From: Liolophura sinensis
Lineage: Eukaryota; Mollusca; Polyplacophora; Chitonida; Chitonidae
Assembly (NCBI RefSeq): GCF_032854445.1
Contig: NC_088300.1
Span: forward strand, 61,168,984-61,232,983
Length of the DNA: 64,000 nt
Direction: 5' to 3'
In this document: one piece after another, positions 1 through 11,400 of the stretch
Position numbering within the stretch: the first letter of the stretch is position 1
Layout of the letters: every line of letters starts with the position of its first letter
The notes under the pieces: model-generated
Seen by the model: only the letters and a program-made list of their open reading frames with translations
Databases searched by the model: none
Told to the model about the DNA's origin: nothing
Made by a program: the position numbers and the translations under genes

Positions 1-1942
1 TGCTTTGTTTACACTGCTACATTCCGAACTTTTGTACAGACCTTTGATGCTATGTTTACTCTGATATAATCACACTCATGTTGACAAAACCCAGCAGACT
101 GTTTGGTTCCCTTATACAACTAATTGCATAATAACATTAGATAGTTTTTCTCCCTAACAAACATGAAGCTACACAAAAAACAAGAACTCATTGATGTTAA
201 TTTATTGGAGTGTTATTAAAATAGGCAAATGGTAAGGGCTATTTTGTGACAGCTGTGTCAAGATTATTTTTGCATTAAACTTTGAACTTTACTGAGAAAG
301 GGGCATAGTGAGATTTATCTCTTTCAAAAATGTAGAAATACATTTTCTCCAGCAAAGGGTCTGGTGGATGGCTGGCATTTAACGGGTATGGTCGATGCTT
401 AGAGCAAACTATTTTGTCCCAGGCCAATCAGCTGGTTATATCAGGACGACATTATTAGCTCCTGAACCATGGTGCTGTGCTAGCACGTTAAACACTTGGC
501 CAAGCAGGACAAAGATCACATATATCATCTTCACCATTGGTCGAACATAAACAGTGGTATAGGATAAATAAGACAAACTTACAAATATCGCAACGGATTG
601 ATTCATTTATGTTTACCAGCATGTCCAAGAATTTTTTACTCATATAAATGATGTCAGGTGGGGTCAGTGGTATAAACAACTGACCTTTGCCTGTTACCTG
701 ACAAAATTCTTGTCTTTAGGCTAGAACAGCTATAGATAGATTTGAACACAAACCCTCATTGATCACAGGCCTACTAGCTATATCAATTCAGCACTATATC
801 CATCTGTGGTAGTGGTGTTCTGATTGAACGCTCAAAATACAAGGTACATTGTACTGCTTTACACAAGTATCCGCAGGTGAAAGAAGTCAGTAACACTGTT
901 TGTTAATGATAAACACATAAACAAAGAAATTCAGGGAAAAACAACCTTATTCATCTGGTTTCATTTAACACACAATTCTCACTAGCTTTGAGGCCACTCC
1001 CTCGTGGCCTACACTTGAATAGCTCCAATAAGAGAGGTATTTTGTGATGAGAATTAAAATGGTGACAGCTGCATAGTTTGATCTGCGCAATAGCTTCTTC
1101 AATGTCGGGGCTAATGGGAATCTGTGCCATTGTACAATCGTCAAACACACATCAGCAGACAACGCCTTTCAACAGGCATCTGGCTCCTTACACCCTCGAT
1201 GTAACACAGACTGGTGCTCTTTTGATTATACAGTTGTTCTTCCTGCTAGCCTGTTAATACCTGCCAGACTTGCTGCCTACCATAAATTGGTATTATAAAT
1301 TGGCGATAATGACATTAAGGGATTTATCTAATAATAATTTCTACAAAGCTCTAACCACTGTTTGCCAGTATGCTATCTTTTACATACCTTAATAAAAGTT
1401 TATTTAACCACATTACCCCGAATGTGACAACAAAAAGGCTGTGGCCGTTCATTGTCTGTTTCCATTCCTCTTCTGAAATAACTAAGGTTATATCACTAGT
1501 TGTCATTTCTTCTAAAATTTCTCTAATTTTGCAAGTGCTGAAGAAAACTACATGTATGAGGAAGATTCCAATGAAAGTAAAGTATACCTTCAGGATTATG
1601 TTAGAGCAAACTACGATAATAAGTCAAGCAAATTACACTCGGCAAAACTTTTCCATGTCTTCCAGAAAATTACTGACCACTTGCATGACTGACTGGCCTT
1701 TGTTATCAAATACTTAAAAAAAGAAAAGAAGCAAAATAAAATTTTCACTGAAGTAAACAGTGAAGATTATCTGAATATCTTGGAATCAACCTTTTCTTTG
1801 TATGTTTTAATGCAATATATTATATATATAATGTATGTGCTTATTAATTTAATGATTGTTTTATAAAGTACATGCAAAAAAACTCGCCATTTGATTTTGA
1901 TTTAAATGACATTAGCTTTAGTCAAATAAACCATACACTTGA
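1..1942. other. Left-edge region without a recognisable gene
   Basis: AT-rich sequence with only short open frames. The best looking stretch is a 65-codon minus-strand frame at 951-1148 that contains the coding-like peptide IPISPDIEEAIAQI, but it has no clear splice donor or acceptor, so I do not call an exon. It is the side into which the minus-strand gene that starts at 15945 must continue, so undetected small exons may lie here. Confidence 0.4.
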
Positions 1943-4880
1943 TAGGCTACATGTAGAGAGTGCTGCATTCTCCATGTACTGTCATATACACTACTACATG
2001 TAGAGAGCGCAGCATTCTCCATGTCCTGTCATGTACAGTACTACATGTAGAGAGCTCAGCATTCTCCATGTACTGTCATATACAGTACTACATGTAGAGA
2101 GCGCAGCATTCTCCATGTGCTGTCATATACAGTACTACATGTAGAGAGCGCAGCATTCTCCATGTGCTGTCATATACAGTACTACATGTAGACAGCGCAG
2201 CGTTCTCCATGTGCTGTCATATACAGTACTACATGTAGAGAGCGCAGCGTTCTCCATGTACTGTCATATACACTACTACATGTAGAGAGCGCAGCATTCT
2301 CCATGTACTGTCATGTACAGTACTACATGTAGAGAGCGCAGCATTCTCCATGTCCTGTCATGTACAGTACTACATGTAGAGAGCGCAGCATTCTCCATGT
2401 CCTGTCATGTACAGTACTACATGTAGGAGAGCTCAGCATTCTCCATGTCCTGTCATATACAGTACTACATGTAGAGAGCTCAGCATTCTCCATGTCCTGT
2501 CATGTACAATACTACATGTAGAGAGCACAGCATTCTCCATGTACTGTCATATACAGTACTACATGTAGAGAGCAAAGCATTCTCCATGTCCTGTCATATA
2601 CAGTACTACATGTAGAGAGCACAGCATTCTCCATGTGCTGTCATATACAGTACTACATGTAGAGAGCGCAGCATTCTCCATGTGCTGTCATGTACAGTAC
2701 TACATGTAGAGAGCGCAGCATTCTCCATGTCCCTGTCATGTACAGTACTACATATAGAAAGCTCAGCGTTCTCCATGTACTGTCATATACAGTACTACAT
2801 GTAGAGAGCGCAGCATTCTCCATGTACTGTCATGTACAGTGCTACATGTAGAGAGCTCAGCATTCTCCATGTACTGTCATGTACAGTACTACATGTAGAG
2901 AGCTCAGCATTCTCCATGTGCTGTCATGTACAGTACTACATGTAGAGAGCTCAGCATTCTCCATGTGCTGTCATGTACAGTTCTACATGTAGAGAGCGCA
3001 GCATTCTCCATGTCCTGCCATGTACAGTACTACATGTAGAGAGCGCAGCATTCTCCATGTCCTGTCATGTACAGTACTACATGTAGAGAGTGCTGCATTC
3101 TCCATAGTGCTGTCATGTACAGTACTACAGGTAGAAAGCGCAGCATTCTCCATGTACTGTCATATACAGTACTACACGTAGAGAGCTCAGCATTCTCCAT
3201 GTACTGTCATATATAGTACTACATGTAGAGAGCGCAGCGTTCTCCATGTGCTGTCATGTACAGTACTACATGTAGAGAGCTCAGCATTCTCCATGTACTG
3301 TCATATACAGTACTACATGTAGAGAGGCGCAGCATTCTCCATGTGCTGTCATGTACAGTACTACATGTAGAGAGCTCAGCATTCTCCATGTACTGTCATA
3401 TACAGTACTACATGTAGAGAGCTCAGCATTCTCCATGTACTGTCATATATAGTACTACATGTAGAGAGCTCAGCATTCTCCATGTACTGTCATATACAGT
3501 ACTACATGTAGGAGAGCGCAGCATTCTCCATGTCCTGTCATGTACAGTACTACATGTAGAGAGCTCAGCATTCTCCATGTACTGTCATATACAGTACTAC
3601 ATGTAGAGAGTGCTGCATTATCCATGTACTGTCATATACACTACTACATGTAGAGATCGCAGCATTCTCCATGGTCCTGTCATGTACAGTACTACATGTA
3701 GAGAGCGCAGCATTCTCCATGTCCTGTCATATACAGTACTACATGTAGAGAGCGCAGCATTCTCCATGTACTGTCATGTACAGTACTACATGTAGAGAGC
3801 TCAGCATTCTCCATGTACTGTCATATACAGTACTACATGTAGAGAGCGCAGCATTCTCCATGTACTATCATGTACAGTACTACATGTAGAGAGTGCTGCA
3901 TTCTCCATGTCCCTGTCATGTACAGTACTACATGCAGAGAGCGAAGCATTCTCCGTGTCCTGTCATATACAGTACTACATGTAGAGAGTGCAGCATTCTC
4001 CATGTACTGTCATGTACAGTACTACATGTAGAGAGCTCAGCATTCTCCATGTACTGTCATATACAGTACTACATGTAGAGAGTGCTGCATTCTCCATGTA
4101 CTGTCATATACAGTACTACATGTAGAGAGCTCAGCATTCTCCATGTACTGTCATGTACAGTACTACATGTAGAGAGCGCAGCATTCTCCATGTGCTGTCA
4201 TATACAGTACTACATGTAGAGAGCTCAGCATTCTCCATGTACTGTCATGTACAGTACTACATGTAGAGAGCGCAGCATTCTCCATGTGCTGTCATATACA
4301 GTACTACATGTAGAGAGCTCAGCATTCTCCATGTACTGTCATATACAGTACTACATGTAGAGAGTGCTGCATTCTCCATGTACTGTCATATACACTACTA
4401 GATGTAGAGAGCGCAGCATTCTCCATGTCCTGTCATGTACAGTACTACATGTAGAGAGCGAAGCATTCTCCGTGTCCTGTCATATACAGTACTACATGTA
4501 GAGAGTGCTGCATTCTCCATGTCCTGTCATACACAGTACTACATGTAGAGAGCGCAGCATTCTCCATGTACTGTCATATACAGTACTACATATAGAGAGC
4601 TCAGCATTCTCCATGTGCTGTCATATACAGTACTACATGTAGAGAGCGAAGCGTTCTCCGTGTCCTGTCATATACAGTACTACATGTAGAGAGTCCTGCA
4701 TTCTCCATGTGCTGTCATATACAGTACTACATGTAGAGAGCGAAGCGTTCTCCATGTACTGTCATATACAGTACTACATGTAGAGAGTGCTGCATTCTCC
4801 ATGTGCTGTCATATACACTACTACATGTAGAGAGTGCAGCATTCTCCATGTACTGTCATATACAGTCCCACATGTAGAGA
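1943..4880. repeat. Satellite-like tandem array, 47-bp unit, about 62 copies
   Basis: A head-to-tail array of a 47-bp unit that always carries TACTACATGTAGAGAG, then a variable heptamer, then ATTCTCCATG and a TGTCATATACAG-type end. The heptamer comes in recurring classes (GCGCAGC, GCTCAGC, GTGCTGC, GCGAAGC). Each unit holds two dyads: the perfect palindrome CTACATGTAG and the near palindrome GTACTGTcatatACAGTAC. A few units carry 1-bp insertions (for example AGGAGAG near 2425 and 3510). Small open frames of about 61 codons inside the array are by-products of the repeat. The array lies outside any recognised exon. Confidence 0.97.
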
Positions 4881-6489
4881 ATGACATATGTATGCCTGAA
4901 CTCGCTAGCAAGTGAAAGGCTCGTCAGACATTGGCACACAAAGGCCACACATGATAATAAGGCTGTTCATCTCTAGCCTCAAGCTCAGACACAGAAAGGT
5001 CTCCCTGATGGTGGTGGATGGCATGGACACTGGTTGCCTGTGATCCCACTGTCATCACACAACGACAGCGCTATGTCTGTAAGCCGCGCTGCGACCGCGC
5101 TTTGCTTTACACAGAGCTAGCCTGCCAGCCTGAGATACTGTCTGCACCAGTCCTGGCCATACGTCCATGTAACTATGCTGCCTAACAACCGCCCAAAGCT
5201 GTGACGTCAATGTCACCATCCTAAAGCCATACCAATTATCCCTCATTCTGCTGACCCATCTTCCTCCACTCCCTCATCAGAATCCCTATTAGTCAAGAAA
5301 TCTGCTAAAACAAGAGCAGGGCCAAGACGAAAAACACCCCCCAGAATCTCAACACATCTAGCTGCACAGTATTAACACCTTTATGTGGCTACTGCGACAA
5401 TGCTCATTATGAAGAAACACACATCTTATTTGCTGGACAAAAGCTAAGCCTAATGAGAAGCCTGAGATCTGCAGAACATGTTTATGAATTTATAAGGATC
5501 TGTCCAAGAAACGTATTGAGCATATGAGTGACACTTGACAACAATGTTTTTTTAAATTGCACATGTATCCTGGAAGCATTCATAAATATTAATATGACCA
5601 ACACACATATATATATATACACCTTAATTTTTCAACGTTTTCAACTGCATCTGCACCCAATATTTTGAACCATTATAAGAGAACTACGTGTATGGGGGGT
5701 CCAGAAATAATTTGCAGTTTTGTGAAGCTTGCATATTTTAATGACACAAACAAATCGATTTTTGCGTCACTAGCACAATAATTGTATGCATACAATCCAC
5801 TGAAAAAAGTGCTTCATTGGTTGAAAAGAGTGAAGATTTACAGTCGCTACCATCTGACACCAAATGAGAGTGCACTTTCACTACAAACTGATACATCAAT
5901 GCATACCTTGCCAGGGTAACGACCCACATGAGAAACAACCTGCTGAATTGCTTTCCAATGCAGACAGACAAAAAAAACACACACACACAAAAATATGCAA
6001 TGCACTGACTACCCCTAAATGCCATTAGCACAGTTGCAACAGATAGTGTTTACAAGTTAAACTGAAGGTGCAAACCCAATGACCTTGAAAAAAAAACAGG
6101 TCAACGTAAATGAAAAACAATAGGGTTCTTCTACATGTATCTGATTTGGTGCCCACCTGGTACGAGTTTTGGAAACATGCCGAAAGGTTTCAGAGATACA
6201 ATGTTACCGAAGAAATGTTCAGACAGACAACCTGACAGACACCCACCTGCTATTACAATATTTCATATATATAGACCACTGACATTCCCTTCAGAAGCCC
6301 ACTTTTTTGTTCTTGCTCTTTTCTCAAAACCTTTATGTAAGTTTTAATTAGAACATTTCAAAATGACAGTGTTATGCAAAGAGTGATAACAGCTGAGCTC
6401 CTTTCCCTGAAGCAACATACAACGACATACTTTATATCTACTGGATTCGACTCTGCTGTTGCATAACAAACAGCACACCAATGCAAATA
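4881..6489. other. Non-coding stretch after the satellite
   Basis: No supported exon. A minus-strand frame at 5738-6031 (97 codons) covers low-complexity A/C-rich sequence and has no recognisable domain. Around 6060-6240 there is a fragment resembling a dispersed invertebrate repeat (phrases such as AATGACCTTGAAAA and ACAGACAACCTGACAG). Confidence 0.4.
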
Positions 6490-6706
6490 TTGTAATTCTG
6501 CAACCTTTTCGCTGGTTTGTTTGCAAGGTGTTTATTCAAGCATTATTTTAAGGCATTATTTTGGGTTGGCTGATAAATTATGCTTTTTGTGAAACCCTGA
6601 AACTAATCCAACAAATGCAATTTTATCTCAAAATCAGATTAACAATGAGCATAAACTGCACTGAAAGTTGCTCTTTTATGTGTGAAAAGGTTGAAAAATT
6701 TGGGTA
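6490..6706. mobile_element. TIR element, family A (copy 1)
   Basis: A ~215-bp non-coding element that starts TAATTCTGCAACCTTTTC and ends GAAAAGGTTGAAAAATTTGG, i.e. imperfect terminal inverted repeats. The internal sequence (TTTTTGTGAAACCCTGAAA, then GCATAAACTGCACTGAAAG) recurs at about 23345, 32200, 34798 and 59970. Small size, TIRs and no ORF suggest a MITE-type non-autonomous DNA transposon. Confidence 0.7.
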
Positions 6707-6937
6707 GGTACACACACACATTTATCTTGCATCAGAGAAAATACTCGGCTTTCATTGGACAACAACGGTCACATGGGGGACAGATATATTCTCAAATCCT
6801 GCAGGCGATGTCAAATGTGTCTGTTGAGTAGGCTATCTCCCTTTCTTGGGGTCCAACAATTGTCACATCGCTGAAGCGATTCACCTATACACTGGTCTTC
6901 TGCACTGAATTGGGTTGAGGAATTAGCAGGATGAATT

Positions 6938-7057
6938 GGTTACATTGCGACTGAGTGATAGGATACACAAATATATGGTGTCAATAATCCTCATATTGAT
7001 TCATAAATACGAGGATTATTGACACCATATATTTGCGTATCCTATCACTGAGTAACC
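6938..7057. repeat. Near-perfect hairpin (MITE-like foldback)
   Basis: Arms at 6951-6992 and 7011-7052 are reverse complements with about two mismatches over 42 bp, around an 18-bp loop. Outside the arms GGTTAC (left) and GTAACC (right) also pair, with a ~7-bp bulge on the left. There is no coding potential. It could be a foldback/MITE element or, if transcribed, a hairpin RNA. Confidence 0.85.
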
Positions 7058-7084
7058 CCATAACTAAGAGTCACAACAGTGTTG

Positions 7085-7288
7085 TAGGTACATACACATG
7101 AAAACTTCACTGAGACGACTTACTGCAGGTAAGCAAGCCGCCCCGCCCGAGCCATTATACTGATACGGCAACGCCAAACGCCAAGTTACAACTTCCTCTT
7201 TTGAAGTCTTAGACGTGAATCGACTCAGGATTGATCCTGGATCTACCACTCCCAAAGCGGATGCTCTAACAACTGTGCTATCCGGGCC
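7085..7288 (-). mobile_element. tRNA-derived SINE, second family
   Basis: On the minus strand the element begins with a tRNA-like head, GGCCCGGATAGCACAG, followed by TTAGAGCATCCGC (A-box region) and GGATCAATCCTGAG (B-box region), then a tail with GAGGAAGTTGTAAC and GTATCAGTATAATGG. This head/tail arrangement is that of a pol III SINE and matches a repeat I associate with molluscs. The head lacks a credible complete cloverleaf, so it is not called a tRNA gene. Confidence 0.75.
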
Positions 7289-8439
7289 TGTGAGAAAATT
7301 ATGGAAGGTAGGAGGATATCCCCCTGGGAAAATGTAAATTTCAGAACCAGAAGTAATATCTCCTGACATTTATTTGCCTCCAGAAATGCTCTTCAGTGGA
7401 TTAATTTTTAGGTCATTTAGGACGGTGCTTTTGCAGAACCTACAGGAATCTGAAATTTGGTTCAAGTTGACACATGAAGAAGTGCAGTCACCATAAATTT
7501 GAAATAAATGCATGTACAATTGTATGTGCTACCAAACTTTACAAGAGTTTTTTGTCTAAATTCATTGCATCACAGATACTGATTAACTTTAACACTTGCC
7601 ACAAAATCATGTACTTGTAACCATACATGTACCAATAATCTTAAAGTAACCGTACCAATAATGTTAAAGTAAATGTACCAATTATGTTTAAGTAACTGTA
7701 CCAATAATATTAAAGGAACTGTACCATTAATCTTAAAGCCACCATAAACATCATCATTTGGTGTAAAAATGAAACTAAAACAATAATCTAATTCCTGTTA
7801 AAAGCATGTTTACCTGATCAGGAAATCTTGAAAACAAGAAAATTATAAAAACATGTATGATTTGTTTGATTAATTTCATGGCTGTTAATTGGTAGACTTG
7901 AAGACATAAGATGTGGATACCACCAATGCAAATAATCCACAATATGCAGGAAATAATTCCTTGACTAATGTATTCATAATACATTGACTTCTGACGATAA
8001 TCATGCGCTCCTAGGACCCCATCTTGCAATTTTCATCAACAGTTGACAGTGTGATAATTAAAATTCTAGTGAGAAGCATTATTGGCAGTTTACAGTTTAT
8101 ACTCCCCAAAACAGCAAAAACGCATAACACCTGCTGTGTGGAAATGAGATGTCCCACCTGGGACTGACGTGAAAACAGGGCCTCGTTCATAACACAGGTG
8201 CATGCACAATGGTATCTGATAATTAAGCCAGGGTCAAACAATGTGCTTTATGTGGCGCACAAGAAACTACACTGCATGAATATGGATTTGCTTGTTCAAT
8301 CCTCTGATAGCAGGTAATCGATGTAACAGTTTAGCATTTACATGACTTTATCTGAGTCAAGCTCCATAAGGTTATCGCTGTGATGCATTTTTGGTACAAT
8401 AAATTGAAAATGAAATTACATAATGCTACACAGTACTAC
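7289..8439. other. Non-coding stretch with a 23-bp short tandem repeat
   Basis: No supported exon. At 7629-7741 a 23-bp unit beginning GTACCAATAAT is repeated about five times with substitutions. At about 7780-7860 lies a piece of the family C repeat described at 55895. A 76-codon minus-strand frame at 8011-8241 has no recognised domain. Confidence 0.5.
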
Positions 8440-11400
8440 CTTTCCTTTTTTCGACTTGTTTGCATGTTTAGCTGGTGTTGTCTTAAGTATATTTTGAGGG
8501 CATCTCTCTGCCTACAGTGGAAATAAAACAGTATCTTCTGTGAAGCCCATGGTCCCAGCACATTTAAATCATCTCCATAATCACAACATCCAGGTGGACA
8601 AATTGTACTTAACCTTTGCTTTTAAACGACACATGCGAATAGGCTGAATAAACCTGGTACTACTTTTTCTATTCTTTGTGTTTTACTCCACACAACTTAA
8701 TTTGCTGACCGAATTATGAGCAAAGAAACCAAGACTGAGTAAAAGGAAACAATGTTAGCTTACATTACACTACATGTAAAAAGGGGGATTTGTTTAATCC
8801 ATTAAATTTTTTCACAAAAATGTGGACAAAAAGGTTAGACATTTTTTTTACATATGTTTACTAACTTAATTTGTTCTTTCAAAAATTGCAAGCTGTGTAG
8901 GATATGTGGATAGTGCAGTAATTTACTCCATCCACTGAACACAAGAATGACTGTGTTGGAACCTAAAACTGCATATCATTAGGGTGGAAGGCAGCCAGCA
9001 TTGGATGTAAACAACAGCGCTTTCATCAGTAGTTCCTAGGGTACACATACCCAGTATTTACCACTCAATGGACAATAAATTTAGTCGGAGATTTTATGAG
9101 TGACAAGACGTGATCCATGACTTCAGAACAAATATATGCAGCAGTGTTATTGATGCAGAGACCAAGATATATCGAGTCGTCAACAAGCATCAAGCTGCCC
9201 TACACAATATATAAGTAATGGTGGTATGCGAGAGCAGCTGGCTGGATTTTCTTGGCACAGCTCCCTCACAGCTCCTTCATGTTGCTTTATTATTTACATG
9301 CAACAATGAACTATTTCACCTACAAAAAGTACATGAAGACAAATATGAAAAATACTTTCTTGTCCGGATATCCGGTAAAACATGCAAGTGTCAGAGTTAA
9401 ACCAGAATGTACCAATTGACTTGGTTTGCTTTCTATCTTCATGCATTAAAAAATCCCTGAGTGTACATGTAACAACATCCAGTCAAAACTCTTGTCAAAT
9501 TTTGTCAGATTTTATGCTATGTAGTTCTACTGATCAGTAAAAACATCAGTCAAAAATGAAAGAGAACCCTTTCATCTTGACTCAATATTCTGACAAATAA
9601 TGCTGAAATACTTCTGTTAATAATACTTATGAACGTTACACATGTACATGTATGCGCAGCTGTCTGTACACTAGTATTCAGGTTTTTTTTGCACATGTCA
9701 AAATTCACTGATCTACAAATTAGTGTCCTGCAGCCGGTTTCACAAAGTGCAAGTAACGTTGCGTGCACTTAACGTCCATGGCAACCGGTACTACAGGTAT
9801 TATGTCGCCCTGGTAGTGACGTGGACGTAGTGTTATGTTCGCTTTGTGAAACGAGCCTGAGATTGCAGCTTTACGCCATTAGTTAATGTTTGACCACAGC
9901 AATCCACATGTAAACCACAACCAGGATATATCATGTACACATCACCACTGACGAGTGGGTGGATGGCCAGACAATGTCTGATAGGTATACCTCCATAATT
10001 TCTTTGTAGCCGATGTTATCAGGGAGACAAATTTGCCTGATTTATTGTGCACTTTACCAAATATTAATCATAGGAATGTGGTAAATATATCCTTCCTCCC
10101 TTAGCAAAAGTGTCTATACAGTACAGCAGAAAGCTGACATATACTTAGTGCTGTAGCGCTGTGATGTTGTGATTACGTATATTATCAGAGCCCAGTCTAG
10201 TTCCATATGTATTTATTTATTTATTTAGATGATTGGTGTTTTACGCTGTACTCAAGAATATTTTACTTATACGACGGCAGCCAGCATTCTGGTAGGTGGA
10301 AAAGGGGCACAGCCTGGGGGAAACCCACAACCATCTGCAGGTTGCTGGCAGACCTCCATAAGTATAAACCAAGTGTATGTATTTGAGACTGCTGATATAA
10401 GGGCATATGCCGTTATACTCACTCCAACACGTTTTACTCGCACAGACACAGCATTAAAAACACTGTCTAAATAACATGAACAGTCAACACAAAATTCTAC
10501 TTCATGGCCCCAAAAGTCCAAACCAAATTTTTTTGACATTCACAATTTACATATGCTTAGTACATTGTTATGTTATATTACATACCATAATTTTAAATTT
10601 ATGATCAACCATAATTCTCAAAATATCATCAAATGCAGCTCATTTCCCTAAAACTTCCCATAGTTGCTTTCACCTCATTGTCTGCTCGCTACTGCTTCGT
10701 GCGAGTGAAGTGCCTGGATGTGGTCAGTCTCGAATGTGACAAACGTGAACATTTAGAACCTTAAGTTCTACACATGTTAATCATTTACACCTGAACAGTA
10801 CCACAGCAACTTAGTTATCCATGCATTCAATGACTAACAGCTTAGGCAAACACTGTGGGGCACAGTGTCCATAAATCAGTGAGTGCACGCTGATTACAGG
10901 CTAAGCTCCCAGATGACGAGCACAGATAGGCTGGTTTCTACATGTAAAATATGGGTATGGATGTAAAAAGAGGAGGGTGGGACAGGGAGGTGGGGTGGTT
11001 GTGGGGATTGGGGGTTGGGGTGGTAGTGGTGTGTGGGGTGCTGGTGGTGGTGGGTGGGGAGGGGGTAGTTATAGCTGTCAGGAGGATTTCCATGTTTGTA
11101 CAGGCAGGCATTATGGCCCTGTATATTTACAGACAATATGACAAACTGATACCTCACTTATCATGCCTACATGGTTGGCCTTCATAATGTACTAATGAAG
11201 TTCCACTTTATCATGAAATCTACAGTATAATCAACGACAGCAAGTGATGAATTCAATGCAAAAGAGGATGTTTTGTAATCGGTTTAATTTAACTGATAAC
11301 ACAATGATTGAGTCTTGAATTAACTGGGACACTTGAGATACAGTTGTTTACAGCACGTTAGGGACGGACTCATAACTATCTTTAATCAGTCCTTTTTAAT

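Noticed and set aside
951-1148. Minus-strand exon with IPISPDIEEAIAQI
   Set aside because: The peptide looks coding, but no GT donor follows and the acceptor is weak; it could be revisited if the unidentified gene is traced leftward.
3610-4078. Open frames in the satellite (61 codons each)
   Set aside because: They follow the 47-bp unit, are repeated many times and have no start context or domain.
7085-7288. tRNA gene
   Set aside because: The head has A- and B-box-like parts but no complete cloverleaf, and it is followed by a SINE body.
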